Of a stretch of DNA of 64,000 nt, positions 34,915 through 43,580 are shown in pieces. Position 1 is the stretch's first letter. Each line of letters starts with the position of its first letter. This DNA is from Romboutsia_C sp015668195. Lineage in GTDB: Bacteria > Bacillota > Clostridia > Peptostreptococcales > Peptostreptococcaceae. Location of the stretch: assembly GCF_015668195.1 (NCBI RefSeq), contig NZ_JADPFC010000003.1, positions 186,001 to 250,000 on the forward strand, given 5' to 3'. Made by a program: the position numbers and the translations under genes. The notes below the pieces were generated by a model. It saw only the letters and a list, made by a program, of their open reading frames with translations. It did not search any database and was not told the origin of the DNA.

Positions 34915-35631
34915 ATGATAAATTTAAATGATGCTTATGAAATAGCCAAATATATAAAAGAATCAAAAAAAGTAACACCTGTTAAAGTTTATCTAAATAC
35001 TAATCTAATTAGCTTTAAGGAAGCTAAAGAATTTAAGGTATTTGGTTCTAATGGTTCTTATATACTCATTGGTGATTATGATACAATAAATGATTTTCTA
35101 AAAGGTAAGGAAAATCTTATAAAAGATATATACATTGAGTATGATAGAAGAAATTCTGCTATACCTATATACAGCTACCTTCATGAACATGCTCGTATAG
35201 AACCTGGTGCTATAATAAGAGATATGACTACTATAGGAAAAAATGCTGTTATCATGATGGGAGCTGTTATAAATATTGGAGCTGTTATTGGTGATAATTC
35301 CATGATTGACATGAATGCAGTTATAGGAGCAAGAGGTATAATCGGAAAAAATGTTCATGTAGGTGCTGGAGCGGTTATCGCTGGCGTTTTAGAACCACCT
35401 TCTGCTTCCCCTGTTATAATTGAGGATGATGTTTTAATAGGAGCAAATGCTGTAATACTTGAAGGCGTAACAGTAAAAAAAGGCGCTATTGTGGCGGCAG
35501 GTTCAGTTGTTACTTGTGATGTATTAGAAGGAGAAGTTGTAGCTGGTTCTCCTGCGAAAGTAATAAAGATAAAAGATGAAAAAACAGCTGATAAAACTAA
35601 GTTAATGGACGGTCTTAGAGATTTGGATTAA
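34915..35631 (+). CDS. dapH: Tetrahydrodipicolinate N-acetyltransferase
   Basis: The 238-residue protein has a small N-terminal domain and a left-handed beta-helix of hexapeptide repeats from about residue 85 (GAIIRDMTTIGKNAVIMMGA and on), ending in AGSPAKVIK. It belongs to the DapH type, which uses acetyl-CoA in diaminopimelate synthesis. It is the last gene of the operon and is followed by a strong terminator. Confidence 0.93.
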   Translation: MINLNDAYEIAKYIKESKKVTPVKVYLNTNLISFKEAKEFKVFGSNGSYILIGDYDTINDFLKGKENLIKDIYIEYDRRNSAIPIYSYLHEHARIEPGAIIRDMTTIGKNAVIMMGAVINIGAVIGDNSMIDMNAVIGARGIIGKNVHVGAGAVIAGVLEPPSASPVIIEDDVLIGANAVILEGVTVKKGAIVAAGSVVTCDVLEGEVVAGSPAKVIKIKDEKTADKTKLMDGLRDLD

Positions 35632-35636
35632 ATATA

Positions 35637-35673
35637 AAAGGGTCAAATTAATAAATATTAATTTGACCCTTTT
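35637..35673. terminator. Bidirectional terminator between dapH and srtB
   Basis: AAAAGGGTCAAATTAAT pairs perfectly with ATTAATTTGACCCTTTT around a short loop. It serves the converging dap operon and sortase gene and overlaps the sortase stop. Confidence 0.9.
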
Positions 35674-36463
35674 ACTTTACTAGCTTGGCATGAATTACAG
35701 TTCTCGCATTTTCAAATTCATAACTACAAGTAGATAAAGTTAGTATTTTATCATTTTCACTTACTTCTATATTAGTGTTATATAAAGACTTATTTTTTAT
35801 TTTATTCAGAAATTGTTTATAATCACTTTTAGAATTAAAAGAAGTTTGTATATAATTGTAATTTGCGTCAGTTGTATAAACTGAGAAAATTTTATATTCT
35901 AGTTTTTTTCCATCTGGCGTTTCTATGTATATTTTGTTATTTTTGTCAAAGAATTTTTTATCCTTAAATTTCTTTAACTCACCAAACATTGTATTATTTC
36001 TCATGTAGTGTCCATAAATAACCGTATTACTATCCTCAAATCTGTTATTTCTATAGTCTAAAAATATAGAACCCGATGGTAAATAATTTTTATTTATATC
36101 TTTTTTAAGATAATAATTATTATCTTTAGCTTGAAGAACTGGGTAATCTATATTGGTTCCATCAATATTTATCCATCCTCTATAATCTTTGTTTATATCA
36201 GATAAATCTAAAGTAGTCTTATTGTAATGAATATATGGTTTAACCTCTTTATTATCATCTACCTCACTATTTCCTACTTTGTAATTATCATTACTTTGTA
36301 CTTTTGATACAAGTTGTTTTTCTCTTGTTTCTTTTATTTTCTTTATATCATCATATACTTTATCTGCCTTTTTATAGTCTAAAACCTTGCTTATAACCTT
36401 ATAACTTCCAAATAATAATGCTATTATTAAGACTATATTTATTAAAATCCTTGATTTCTTCAT
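35672..36463 (-). CDS. srtB: Class B sortase
   Basis: The 263-residue protein has an N-terminal membrane anchor (residues about 4-23) and the sortase fold. The catalytic histidine is in VIYGHYMRN, the cysteine in LTLSTCSYEF and the arginine in ARTVIHAKL. Class B assignment rests on resemblance to C. difficile SrtB, which anchors (S/P)PXTG-type proteins to peptidoglycan. The start MKKSRIL has AGGAG upstream. No substrate gene was recognised nearby. Confidence 0.92.
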   Translation of the reverse strand: MKKSRILINIVLIIALLFGSYKVISKVLDYKKADKVYDDIKKIKETREKQLVSKVQSNDNYKVGNSEVDDNKEVKPYIHYNKTTLDLSDINKDYRGWINIDGTNIDYPVLQAKDNNYYLKKDINKNYLPSGSIFLDYRNNRFEDSNTVIYGHYMRNNTMFGELKKFKDKKFFDKNNKIYIETPDGKKLEYKIFSVYTTDANYNYIQTSFNSKSDYKQFLNKIKNKSLYNTNIEVSENDKILTLSTCSYEFENARTVIHAKLVK

Positions 36464-36525
36464 GGTATTTATACTCCTAATTAAACTAATTATATTATAT
36501 ACCACATAAATATAACTTTGAATAT

Positions 36526-36703
36526 AAAAAATTTGCTTCGCTTAAGCCACTGCGTGGGCTCTATACTTCATCCGTTGCTTGAGCGACGTGTTAGCGAAGC
36601 ACTTCAAATTTTCTTTTTGCACTCACTAAACTAATTGATATTACTTAACTATAATAGTTGTCCATAGTTTTTGAAGTATCATAATTTCCTTAAGCGTAAA
36701 AAA
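36526..36703. repeat. Dispersed intergenic repeat, copy 4
   Basis: The copy starts AAAAAATTTGCTTCGCTTAAGC and ends TTTCCTTAAGCGTAAAAAA. It shares the GCTTGAGCGACGTGT block and the CTAATTG-TATTACTTAA block with copies 2 and 3. It directly abuts the terminator of the DUF4397 gene. Confidence 0.85.
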
Positions 36704-36726
36704 GTATAGATAAATTTATCTATACT
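36697..36726 (-). terminator. Terminator of the DUF4397 gene
   Basis: AGTATAGATAAA pairs with TTTATCTATACT perfectly, and the minus strand goes on TTTTTT. It lies 35 bp beyond the stop, and repeat copy 4 follows directly. Confidence 0.85.
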
Positions 36727-36760
36727 TTTAATAATAACAAATTTTTATAGTTTATATCTA

Positions 36761-37363
36761 TCACTGTAAGAAAGTTGCTCCATCTAATGTCTGAATCATA
36801 TCTATATTAGGCGATATCCCAATAACATAAAATGTATATATTCTATTTGGATTTATATTTACTAAGTTGCTTAAAATTGTTTTTTTATTTTCCGTCAATT
36901 CTATATCCATCTTATACTCTCCTATTGGCACATTTTCATACTCTGTATAATCTGTATAACCTACATTATTAAATATTTCTTCTCCACCCATTAGTATATT
37001 GACATTTGGTGCTTCTGGAACTAAGTGCACAAACTTAATCTTCGATGTATTATCTTCTGGAATTCCCATTTTCTCTGGTATAGGAAGTATATCTATTTTA
37101 TCATTTTTTTCTATAATAGCTGCTGTTATAAGCTCATCATTTTTTACATCGATACTAACCTCAGTCAAAGGACTCTCCCTTTCATCTTTTAAATAAACGC
37201 TAAATATATGCTCTCCTTCTGGTACATATATATATGGTGTAAATTGAGCAAATCTTACGTCCATATAAAAAGGAAATCCATCTATATATACATCTAATTC
37301 TTCTCCACTTACCAAAGCATGTAATACTCTAACCAATGAATATTTCTCATTGAAATTTCTCAA
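36761..37363 (-). CDS. DUF4397 domain protein
   Basis: The 200-residue protein contains two copies of a beta-sandwich unit: RVLHALVSGEELDVYIDGFP at the start and KFVHLVPEAPNVNILMGGEE from about residue 108. This pattern is that of the DUF4397 family found in clostridial and Bacillus surface or spore-associated proteins. There is no signal peptide. It is probably structural; the function is unknown. Confidence 0.75.
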   Translation of the reverse strand: MRNFNEKYSLVRVLHALVSGEELDVYIDGFPFYMDVRFAQFTPYIYVPEGEHIFSVYLKDERESPLTEVSIDVKNDELITAAIIEKNDKIDILPIPEKMGIPEDNTSKIKFVHLVPEAPNVNILMGGEEIFNNVGYTDYTEYENVPIGEYKMDIELTENKKTILSNLVNINPNRIYTFYVIGISPNIDMIQTLDGATFLQ

Positions 37364-37430
37364 AAAAATCCCCCCATTAATTATAATACTTTCATACTAA
37401 TATCATATTAATAGAAGGGTGTTTTTGATA

Positions 37431-37838
37431 CTAAGCTATATCAGTATCTCTAATTTCTATTTCTGTTCCTTCTGGTGCTTTTATTTTAAATAAACTTTCA
37501 CCTTCTACTTTATATACAATTTCTCCATTTTTAACTTTAAAATTAGTATATCCTAGCGATTTGATCCTTTCATACTCTTCTTCCACATTATCCACAATAA
37601 ATCCCATATGCACTGGGCCTTCATTTAGAGATGTCCAATTTTTAAACTTATCCCCAGCTTTAGGTGTCTGAAGCTCTATCATAAAAGTACCTTGCTTTAT
37701 CCACGTATTATATTCTCTATTGTGGAAGTTTTTACTCTCTTGAACTACTTCAAATCCTAGTATTCTTGTGTAAAAGTCTAATGATTCCTTGTATTTTTCT
37801 GTTTGGATACATATATGATGTATCATTTTTATCCCCAT
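37431..37838 (-). CDS. VOC/glyoxalase-family protein
   Basis: The 135-residue protein has the paired beta-alpha-beta units of the vicinal oxygen chelate superfamily (MIHHICIQTEKYKESLDFY and GPVHMGFIVDNVEEEYERI). The metal ligands fit His near the start, a Glu in FMIELQTP, His in PVHMGF and Glu in TEIEIRD. A specific reaction cannot be assigned. I start at MGIKMIHH, which has GCAGGAGG before it. Confidence 0.8.
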   Translation of the reverse strand: MGIKMIHHICIQTEKYKESLDFYTRILGFEVVQESKNFHNREYNTWIKQGTFMIELQTPKAGDKFKNWTSLNEGPVHMGFIVDNVEEEYERIKSLGYTNFKVKNGEIVYKVEGESLFKIKAPEGTEIEIRDTDIA

Positions 37839-37972
37839 ATTTAATCCTCCTGCAACCATTTTCATTTTGAAGTTATCCACTTTTCAACCATTTTTACAGT
37901 TAATATGTGTATAAATATATCTTAGCTTAGTTTACTTATATAGTTTATATAAATTATAAAATTTTTGTAAAT

Positions 37973-38000
37973 AAAAAGTTGCTCTTAAGAGCAACTTTTT
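37973..38000 (-). terminator. Terminator of hpt
   Basis: AAAAAGTTGCTCTT pairs perfectly with AAGAGCAACTTTTT, directly after the hpt stop. Confidence 0.9.
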
Positions 38001-38002
38001 AT

Positions 38003-38542
38003 TTATCTATCTTCATTTGTAACATTGAATACGTATGGTACATTTCTGTAATAATCACCATAGTTTAATCCATATCCAACAACAAACTTATCTTCTATTT
38101 CAAATCCACAGTAATCTGGAACTAATTCAACTTTTCTTCTACTTGGTTTGTCAAGTAATACACAGCACTTTATACTTGCTGGGTTTTTAGCTCTTAAATG
38201 ATTCATAACATGATGCATAGTTAGTGCCGTATCCGTTATATCATCTACTATTAACACATCATACCCTTCTAAATCAGAGTTTATATCTGATACAACTTTT
38301 ACATTACCACTACTTTGTTCTCCGTGGCCGTAGCTTGAAGTTGTCATAAACTCTATTTTAACTGGAACAGTTATGTTTCTTACTAAGTCAGCGCAGAAGA
38401 TAAAACTTCCTTTTAATAAAGATACTACTAAAAGATTTTTTCCTTCATACTCTTTAGATATTTGTTCACCTAATTCCTTAAGTCTAGTAGCAATTTGTTC
38501 TTCAGAACATAAAACTTCCCACTTTTTAGTTTCGATATTCAT
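38003..38542 (-). CDS. hpt: Hypoxanthine phosphoribosyltransferase
   Basis: The 179-residue protein has the PRPP-binding signature DVLIVDDITDTALTM and the flexible-loop stretch FMTTSSYGH. It salvages hypoxanthine (and often guanine) to the nucleotide. The start MNIETKKW is preceded by TGGAGG. It follows the cysteine desulfidase gene by 70 bp. Confidence 0.95.
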   Translation of the reverse strand: MNIETKKWEVLCSEEQIATRLKELGEQISKEYEGKNLLVVSLLKGSFIFCADLVRNITVPVKIEFMTTSSYGHGEQSSGNVKVVSDINSDLEGYDVLIVDDITDTALTMHHVMNHLRAKNPASIKCCVLLDKPSRRKVELVPDYCGFEIEDKFVVGYGLNYGDYYRNVPYVFNVTNEDR

Positions 38543-38612
38543 AATAAATCCTCCATTATGTATAAATGATACTTTCAATTTTATAGGAGATTAGATGTTT
38601 TTGCAAGGAGAA

Positions 38613-39917
38613 TTACTTAACCTTGTTCATGTCATCCATTACATTTATTATAACCTCATCTGTAACAGACATACCTTTGTCGCTTACTCTTCCTAAGTTT
38701 TGTATACTTTGCTCTACTTTAGATCCAACTATACCATTCATTGGTGGTACAAAACATTGTTGTTTAGCTATTATAGCGCTTTGTACTGCTGCTGATGCTG
38801 CTGATGCTAATTTTAATGCACAACCTGCTTTTGCACCATCACATATCATACCACTTAAGTTAGCTACCATATTTTCTATAGCACCTTCTATTTGTTTTTT
38901 ATCTCCATCCATTAACCAAGATAAACCTGCTGTAGCACCTGTTGATGCAGCAACTCCACATCCACACACTGCTGATAATCTTCCTGTATAGTTTTTAATG
39001 TATGCTGTAACTAAGTGAGATATAGCTAAAGCTTTTGCTAATCTTTCATCTGATTGAGGGAATTTCTTGTTGTATGCTACTATTGGAAGTATAGCAGTTA
39101 AACCATGATTTCCACTACCATTTGAACTCATAACAGGCATTTTAACTCCTGCCATTCTAGCATCTGATGCTGCTGCTGTTATCATCATAGCTTGGTTCAT
39201 TAAGTCATCTCCAAGTAATCCATCTTCCATAGATTTTTTTATTCCGTATCCAACGCCTATACCTACTTTTTGATTTAATCCATAATTAGCTATTTCTTCA
39301 TTCATAGTTATTCCTTCTAATAAGAATTCTATGTCTTTAAAGTCTAAATCTTCTACATTTTTAACTAATTCTTCTATAGTTATAGTGTCCATTATATTTT
39401 CTTCTTTTTCTGTTGTAACAGCTATTTCTTCTATACCTTGTTCATTTAATAAAACATTTCCATTCTCTTCTAAGTAAACGAAGTTATCATGCTTAGTTCT
39501 TATAATAACCTTTGAAGTTCTAGTTTTTCCTTCTAAGTTTACTTCTATATATACCTTTTCTTTTGTGTCAGCTGGTGATATTGATATTGGATGAGTATCC
39601 ATGTATTCTTCTGCTTTTTTAACTTCTTCTTCAGTTAAAGTTTCTAATACTCTTAATCCGTTTTCAGAGTGTCCACCTATAAATCCTAAAGCTACAGATA
39701 TTTTTAATCCTAATCTTTCTGTTCCTGGTATTCCTACACACATTCCGTTCTTATATACGTTTGGGCTAACTAATACGTTATGCTTAACTATTTCTTCCCC
39801 TAATAATTCTTTTGCTTTAGCACAAGCTAGTGCAACTGCAACTGGTTCTGTACATCCTAAAGCTGGCTTTACTTCTGCCTTTAATATATTAACTATTTGA
39901 TTTCTTACATCCTTCAT
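38613..39917 (-). CDS. cdsB: L-cysteine desulfidase (UPF0597/CyuA family)
   Basis: The 434-residue protein belongs to the serine-dehydratase-alpha-like UPF0597 family, whose members degrade cysteine to pyruvate, ammonia and sulfide using an iron-sulfur cluster. Visible are EVKPALGCTEPVAVALACAKA at the start, SSNGSGNHGLTA, VCGCGVAASTGATAG and GMICDGAKAGCALKLASAA, with cysteines at cluster-ligand positions. The name cdsB follows the C. difficile gene controlled by CdsR. GGGAGG precedes the chosen ATG. A sigma-54 promoter lies about 45 bp upstream and the activator gene comes next. Confidence 0.85.
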   Translation of the reverse strand: MKDVRNQIVNILKAEVKPALGCTEPVAVALACAKAKELLGEEIVKHNVLVSPNVYKNGMCVGIPGTERLGLKISVALGFIGGHSENGLRVLETLTEEEVKKAEEYMDTHPISISPADTKEKVYIEVNLEGKTRTSKVIIRTKHDNFVYLEENGNVLLNEQGIEEIAVTTEKEENIMDTITIEELVKNVEDLDFKDIEFLLEGITMNEEIANYGLNQKVGIGVGYGIKKSMEDGLLGDDLMNQAMMITAAASDARMAGVKMPVMSSNGSGNHGLTAILPIVAYNKKFPQSDERLAKALAISHLVTAYIKNYTGRLSAVCGCGVAASTGATAGLSWLMDGDKKQIEGAIENMVANLSGMICDGAKAGCALKLASAASAAVQSAIIAKQQCFVPPMNGIVGSKVEQSIQNLGRVSDKGMSVTDEVIINVMDDMNKVK

Positions 39918-39959
39918 AATATTTCCTCCCATATAAATTAAATTTATGCTTTTATATTT

Positions 39960-39975
39960 AGCAATATATATGCCA
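39960..39975 (-). promoter_or_regulatory. Sigma-54 (-24/-12) promoter of the cysteine desulfidase gene
   Basis: TGGCATATATATTGCT on the minus strand matches the consensus TGGCAC-N5-TTGCW with one mismatch and exact spacing. It lies 43 bp upstream of the start codon. An AAA+ sigma-54 activator gene is directly upstream, and rpoN is in the window. Confidence 0.88.
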
Positions 39976-40156
39976 ACTTTTTAAATTAATTATTATTTTT
40001 TTATTATTTAATTTACCTAACTAAAACGTTTTCGTGAAATACTTATATATAAGCATTTATCATCATTTTTCTACATTATAATTAAGATTATTATTTTTTT
40101 AATTTTTTCTAAATCCGCATTTAAATATTAATTTTGTGTATAATTTTATAATTTTA

Positions 40157-40208
40157 TCTCAATTTGAGTAAAAAAAATCTCAAAATGAGATTTTTTCTCA
40201 TTTTGAGA
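40157..40208 (-). promoter_or_regulatory. Three TCTCANNNTGAGA palindromes, candidate activator sites
   Basis: TCTCAATTTGAG (40157-40168), TCTCAAAATGAGA (40178-40190) and TCTCATTTTGAGA (40196-40208) stand in a row, 180-250 bp upstream of the sigma-54 promoter. That is a usual distance for activator-binding sites. The last two can also pair with each other and are followed by a T run on the minus strand, so they could be the terminator of the activator gene, whose stop codon lies inside the third palindrome. The first palindrome is beyond the T run and is not explained by a terminator. Confidence 0.6.
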
Positions 40209-41967
40209 TAATTTTATATTTTTCTAGTTTTCTATATAAAGTAGCTCTAGATATACCTAATGCTTTTGCAGCTAGCTCTTTATCTTTTTTATAATCTTTA
40301 TATTTATGCAATGCTTTAATGATTTCTGCTTTTTCTAATTCTTCTAAAGTTCTTATCTTATCATTTTGAACTACTGATTCTTCTAACTCTACATTTTTTA
40401 ATTTATTAGGTATTACATCTAATGTTATAGTTTCTCCTATAGACATATTAACGCCATACTCTATTATATTTTGAAGCTCTCTTATATTTCCTGGCCATCT
40501 ATATTCTAACATTACATCTAACACATCTTTGTCAATACCAGTTACATGCTTTTCTAACTTTCTAGAATATTCTTTAATCATAAAATCTATTAAATCTGGT
40601 ATATCATCTTTTCTTTGTCTTAAATTTGGAAGTGATATAGGTATTACATTAAGCCTATAATATAAATCTTCTCTAAAAGTTCCCTTTAATACCATTTTTT
40701 CTAAATCTTTGTTGGTAGCTGCTATTATTCTTACGTCTATAAATTTATTTGATTTTGCTCCAATTTTATTTAGTTCTTTTTCTTGTAATACTCTAAGTAA
40801 TTTTGCTTGTAGATGTAGGCTCATATCTCCTATTTCGTCTAGGAATATCGTACCCTTATTAGCTATTTCAAACTTACCTAGTTTACCACCCTTTTTTGCT
40901 CCTGTAAAAGCTCCTTCTTCATAACCAAACAATTCACTTTCTAGTAAATTATCTGGTATGGCTGCACAGTTTACCGCTACAAATGGATTTTCACATCTAT
41001 TACTATGATTATGTATAGCTCTTGCAAATAACTCTTTACCAGTACCACTTTCTCCTGTAATCAGTACTGTAGAAGTAGATTTAGAAGCTATTAGTGCTTC
41101 CTTTTTAACGCTATTTATAGTGCTACTATTTCCTATTATATTTTCTAATGTTATACTATAATCTTTATTTATTTTATTATAGTTTTTAATAGCATCTTTT
41201 TTATCTATAAAGTCTATAACATACCCTTTTAGTTCTTTCTTTAAAATAATTTCATTTATATTGTATATTCCTTTTAATTCATATCTATCTAATCTATAGT
41301 TAAAACTATGAGACTTTTCTTTTTTAAAATTATCTCTTGGTGGTTTTTTTATGAATTCTAAAAGCTTAAATATATTTTTACCATTTATATTATTTTCTAA
41401 ATTGAATATTTTCCTAAATTTTAAATTATATTTATCTATATTTCCATCTACATCAATAGATACTATAGCCTTATCTATACCATTTACTAAAGTCTCTAGC
41501 TTTTTCTTTTCTAATTCTAATTCATAAGCTTTTACTTGAGCTTTAATTTTATTAGATATTAAATCAGCCATTTTACCTAAAAAATTCATTAATATATCTT
41601 TATTATTTTTTATACCCTTAGCTTGTTCTTCTGTAAAAGCTATAAGACCTATAACTCCATAGGTTACGCCTTCGCTTATTATAGGGCAACAAACCTCTGC
41701 AAACTCTTTACAATCTCCACTATTGGAGCATTCATTACATATATCATTACAACTTGGATCATCTATTATTATTTCTATCTGTTCTATTAGACATTTATTA
41801 AAAGCAGAGTATCCACTTATTTTTTCTCCTATTTTTTCTAGATATATACCTGTACCTGCAACTCTAGTTAAGTCATCATCTACTATGGTTACATCTATAC
41901 CTAAAACAGCTACTATTGCTTCTGCTATATTTTGAATATCTTCTCTTATGTATTTTAAGTTTGCCAT
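40198..41967 (-). CDS. cdsR: Sigma-54-dependent transcriptional activator, CdsR-like
   Basis: The 589-residue protein has an N-terminal sensor region (1-150), a PAS-like domain (about 155-260), an AAA+ domain with GESGTGKE, the sigma-54 contact loop GAFTGA and FLDEIGDM, and a C-terminal Fis-type helix-turn-helix (AAKALGISRATLYRKLEKY). The sensor region has a cysteine cluster (residues about 84-105, CNDICNECSNSGDC and CC), which could bind metal or an iron-sulfur cluster. In C. difficile a sigma-54 activator named CdsR turns on the cysteine desulfidase gene. The neighbour gene and promoter fit that role here. Confidence 0.85.
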   Translation of the reverse strand: MANLKYIREDIQNIAEAIVAVLGIDVTIVDDDLTRVAGTGIYLEKIGEKISGYSAFNKCLIEQIEIIIDDPSCNDICNECSNSGDCKEFAEVCCPIISEGVTYGVIGLIAFTEEQAKGIKNNKDILMNFLGKMADLISNKIKAQVKAYELELEKKKLETLVNGIDKAIVSIDVDGNIDKYNLKFRKIFNLENNINGKNIFKLLEFIKKPPRDNFKKEKSHSFNYRLDRYELKGIYNINEIILKKELKGYVIDFIDKKDAIKNYNKINKDYSITLENIIGNSSTINSVKKEALIASKSTSTVLITGESGTGKELFARAIHNHSNRCENPFVAVNCAAIPDNLLESELFGYEEGAFTGAKKGGKLGKFEIANKGTIFLDEIGDMSLHLQAKLLRVLQEKELNKIGAKSNKFIDVRIIAATNKDLEKMVLKGTFREDLYYRLNVIPISLPNLRQRKDDIPDLIDFMIKEYSRKLEKHVTGIDKDVLDVMLEYRWPGNIRELQNIIEYGVNMSIGETITLDVIPNKLKNVELEESVVQNDKIRTLEELEKAEIIKALHKYKDYKKDKELAAKALGISRATLYRKLEKYKIISK

Positions 41968-41968
41968 A

Positions 41969-42109
41969 TTAATCCTTTCTTAATCTTTTTAAATTAAGTA
42001 TTTCTTTTATATCCTTTAATACTAAATATATTTTATTTAGCGTAAATTGTATAGATATTAATATAACAAACATCATTACTACTATGATTAATTGATAATT
42101 TATACTCAT
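41969..42109 (-). CDS. Small single-pass membrane protein, 46 residues
   Basis: The reading frame begins MSINYQLIIV, with a membrane segment over residues 6-22 and a basic C-terminus KRLRKD. AGGAG lies nine bases before the ATG. The stop is separated from the start of the sigma-54 activator by one base, so both are on one mRNA. I recognise no family. The position suggests a partner of the activator, such as a membrane tether, or a leader gene. Confidence 0.6.
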   Translation of the reverse strand: MSINYQLIIVVMMFVILISIQFTLNKIYLVLKDIKEILNLKRLRKD

Positions 42110-42143
42110 AACTATATGGCTCCTATTTTTAGTTTAATATATA

Positions 42144-42166
42144 AAAGACCAGGCTAACCTAGTCTT
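42144..42166 (-). terminator. Terminator after the methyltransferase-like gene
   Basis: The minus strand reads GACTAGG, TTAG, CCTGGTC and then TTTTATATATT. It lies between the methyltransferase-like gene and the 46-residue gene. Confidence 0.7.
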
Positions 42167-42186
42167 TATATATATTAGTAAAATCT

Positions 42187-42756
42187 CTATTTTCTTTTTC
42201 CTATATAAATGTATCTTTCATTTTCTACTTCTTTAACATTACCTTCAAAATCTAAAGTTGAAAATAATTTTGCAACATCATTTGGATAATGATACTTGAT
42301 ATTTTCTCCGCACAGTTTATGCTTTAGATTCTTTAACTTAACTTTAATATTTTTTAAATTTAAGTCTTCTAATATTAATTCACCATCAATCTTTAGTACT
42401 CTGTTAATTTCTTTAGATGCTTGCTTGAAATTTCCAGTGTTATTAAAGTGATCTAATATTATAACTTTATCAAAATGTCTATCTTCAAAAGGCAATAGTT
42501 CAAGTGTTCCTTTTATAACATTACAGTTTCCGTTGTGTATTAAGGAATAACATACGTCTTCATAAGGGCTATTCTCAAGTATTGTTACATATACTCCTAG
42601 CCTTCTTAATCTTTTCCCTAGGTCACCTATTTTTCCTACAAGTAGTATATGATTGCCTACATTATACTTTATCGTATCTAAAAAACAAGTTATATCATCA
42701 GAGTTATCTGTCAAACTAATACTAGGGTCGTAATCATGATATAATACGCTTTTCAC
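42187..42756 (-). CDS. SAM-methyltransferase-like protein
   Basis: The 189-residue protein has a Rossmann plan: HILLVGKIGDLGKRLRRLGV resembles a divergent SAM-binding motif I, TILENSPY motif II, and DKVIILDHFNNTGN and GELILEDLNL later strands. Motif I lacks the usual GxGxG, so activity as a methyltransferase is uncertain. The start is taken as GTG at 42756, six bases after GGGGGAG; no ATG has a ribosome site. It follows the SSB-like gene by about 110 bp. Confidence 0.65.
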   Translation of the reverse strand: MKSVLYHDYDPSISLTDNSDDITCFLDTIKYNVGNHILLVGKIGDLGKRLRRLGVYVTILENSPYEDVCYSLIHNGNCNVIKGTLELLPFEDRHFDKVIILDHFNNTGNFKQASKEINRVLKIDGELILEDLNLKNIKVKLKNLKHKLCGENIKYHYPNDVAKLFSTLDFEGNVKEVENERYIYIGKRK

Positions 42757-42865
42757 AGTGCTCCCCCTCTTTACTTTCTGCATTTATAACTAACATCATA
42801 GAATAAATTATAATAAATAAGGAGCAACTATTCAACTAGTAAATTTTTAGTTTTTTTATGAAATC

Positions 42866-43501
42866 CTATTCATTATTATTTTCACTCATTTTTTTTATTT
42901 TCGATATAGAAACTTCATAAGCAATTTTCTTTATACTATTTCCATCCTCACCTTTTTTTTCATATTCCCTACTTTGAACTCTTCCCCACATTTGTATTCT
43001 ATCTCCAACCTTTAAGCCTTTAGCAAATTTTGCATTTCTTCCCCAAACTATTGATGGTATATAGTCTGATTTATTGTATGGTCTATTTATTGCCACTAAT
43101 AAATCCGTTATCTCTCTTCCTAATGGAGTCTTTCTATAAACAGGCTCTTTACATATGTAACCATCTAAGAATATACTATTTGGATCTTTATTTTCATCTT
43201 CTATCGTCTTTATTTCTCTAACAAAAACAGTTAAAACTAGTCTATTTCTATTATCAACATTTTTATTATAAGACCTTAGCTGACCCAATATACTACATAA
43301 ATTACCTTCCTCTATTTTTATATCTTCTAAAAGTCTTTCTGAAACTGTAATAGGAAGTATATCATAAGAATCACTAAGTCTATTTATTTTAATAGTAGTA
43401 TTATAAAACTTCTCTCCAAATATTTCATGACTAAACTCTAAATTTTCACTCAGTTCTCCTCTTAAATTCACTATGTTCGTTTCTTCTTTAACTGTAACCA
43501 T
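42866..43501 (-). CDS. Single-stranded DNA-binding (OB-fold) protein
   Basis: The 211-residue protein has the OB-fold stretches of SSB proteins: NLRGELSENLEFSHEIFGEKFY near the start and LDGYICKEPVYRKTPLGREITDLLVA with VGDRIQMWGRVQSREYEKKG in the second half. That spread suggests two OB folds. It lacks the classic acidic DDDIPF tail but ends in KKMSENNNE. It resembles extra SSB-like proteins of clostridia rather than the replicative SSB. The role is not known. Confidence 0.7.
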   Translation of the reverse strand: MVTVKEETNIVNLRGELSENLEFSHEIFGEKFYNTTIKINRLSDSYDILPITVSERLLEDIKIEEGNLCSILGQLRSYNKNVDNRNRLVLTVFVREIKTIEDENKDPNSIFLDGYICKEPVYRKTPLGREITDLLVAINRPYNKSDYIPSIVWGRNAKFAKGLKVGDRIQMWGRVQSREYEKKGEDGNSIKKIAYEVSISKIKKMSENNNE

Positions 43502-43580
43502 CTTTATCCCCCCACAATTTGTTAATTGTATATTTTATCTTTTATATAATAAATATATTTATAAATCCTTACTTTTATTA

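Noticed and set aside
42187..42756. Assigning a specific methyltransferase function
   Set aside because: The SAM-binding motif lacks the usual glycine pattern, so only the fold is suggested.
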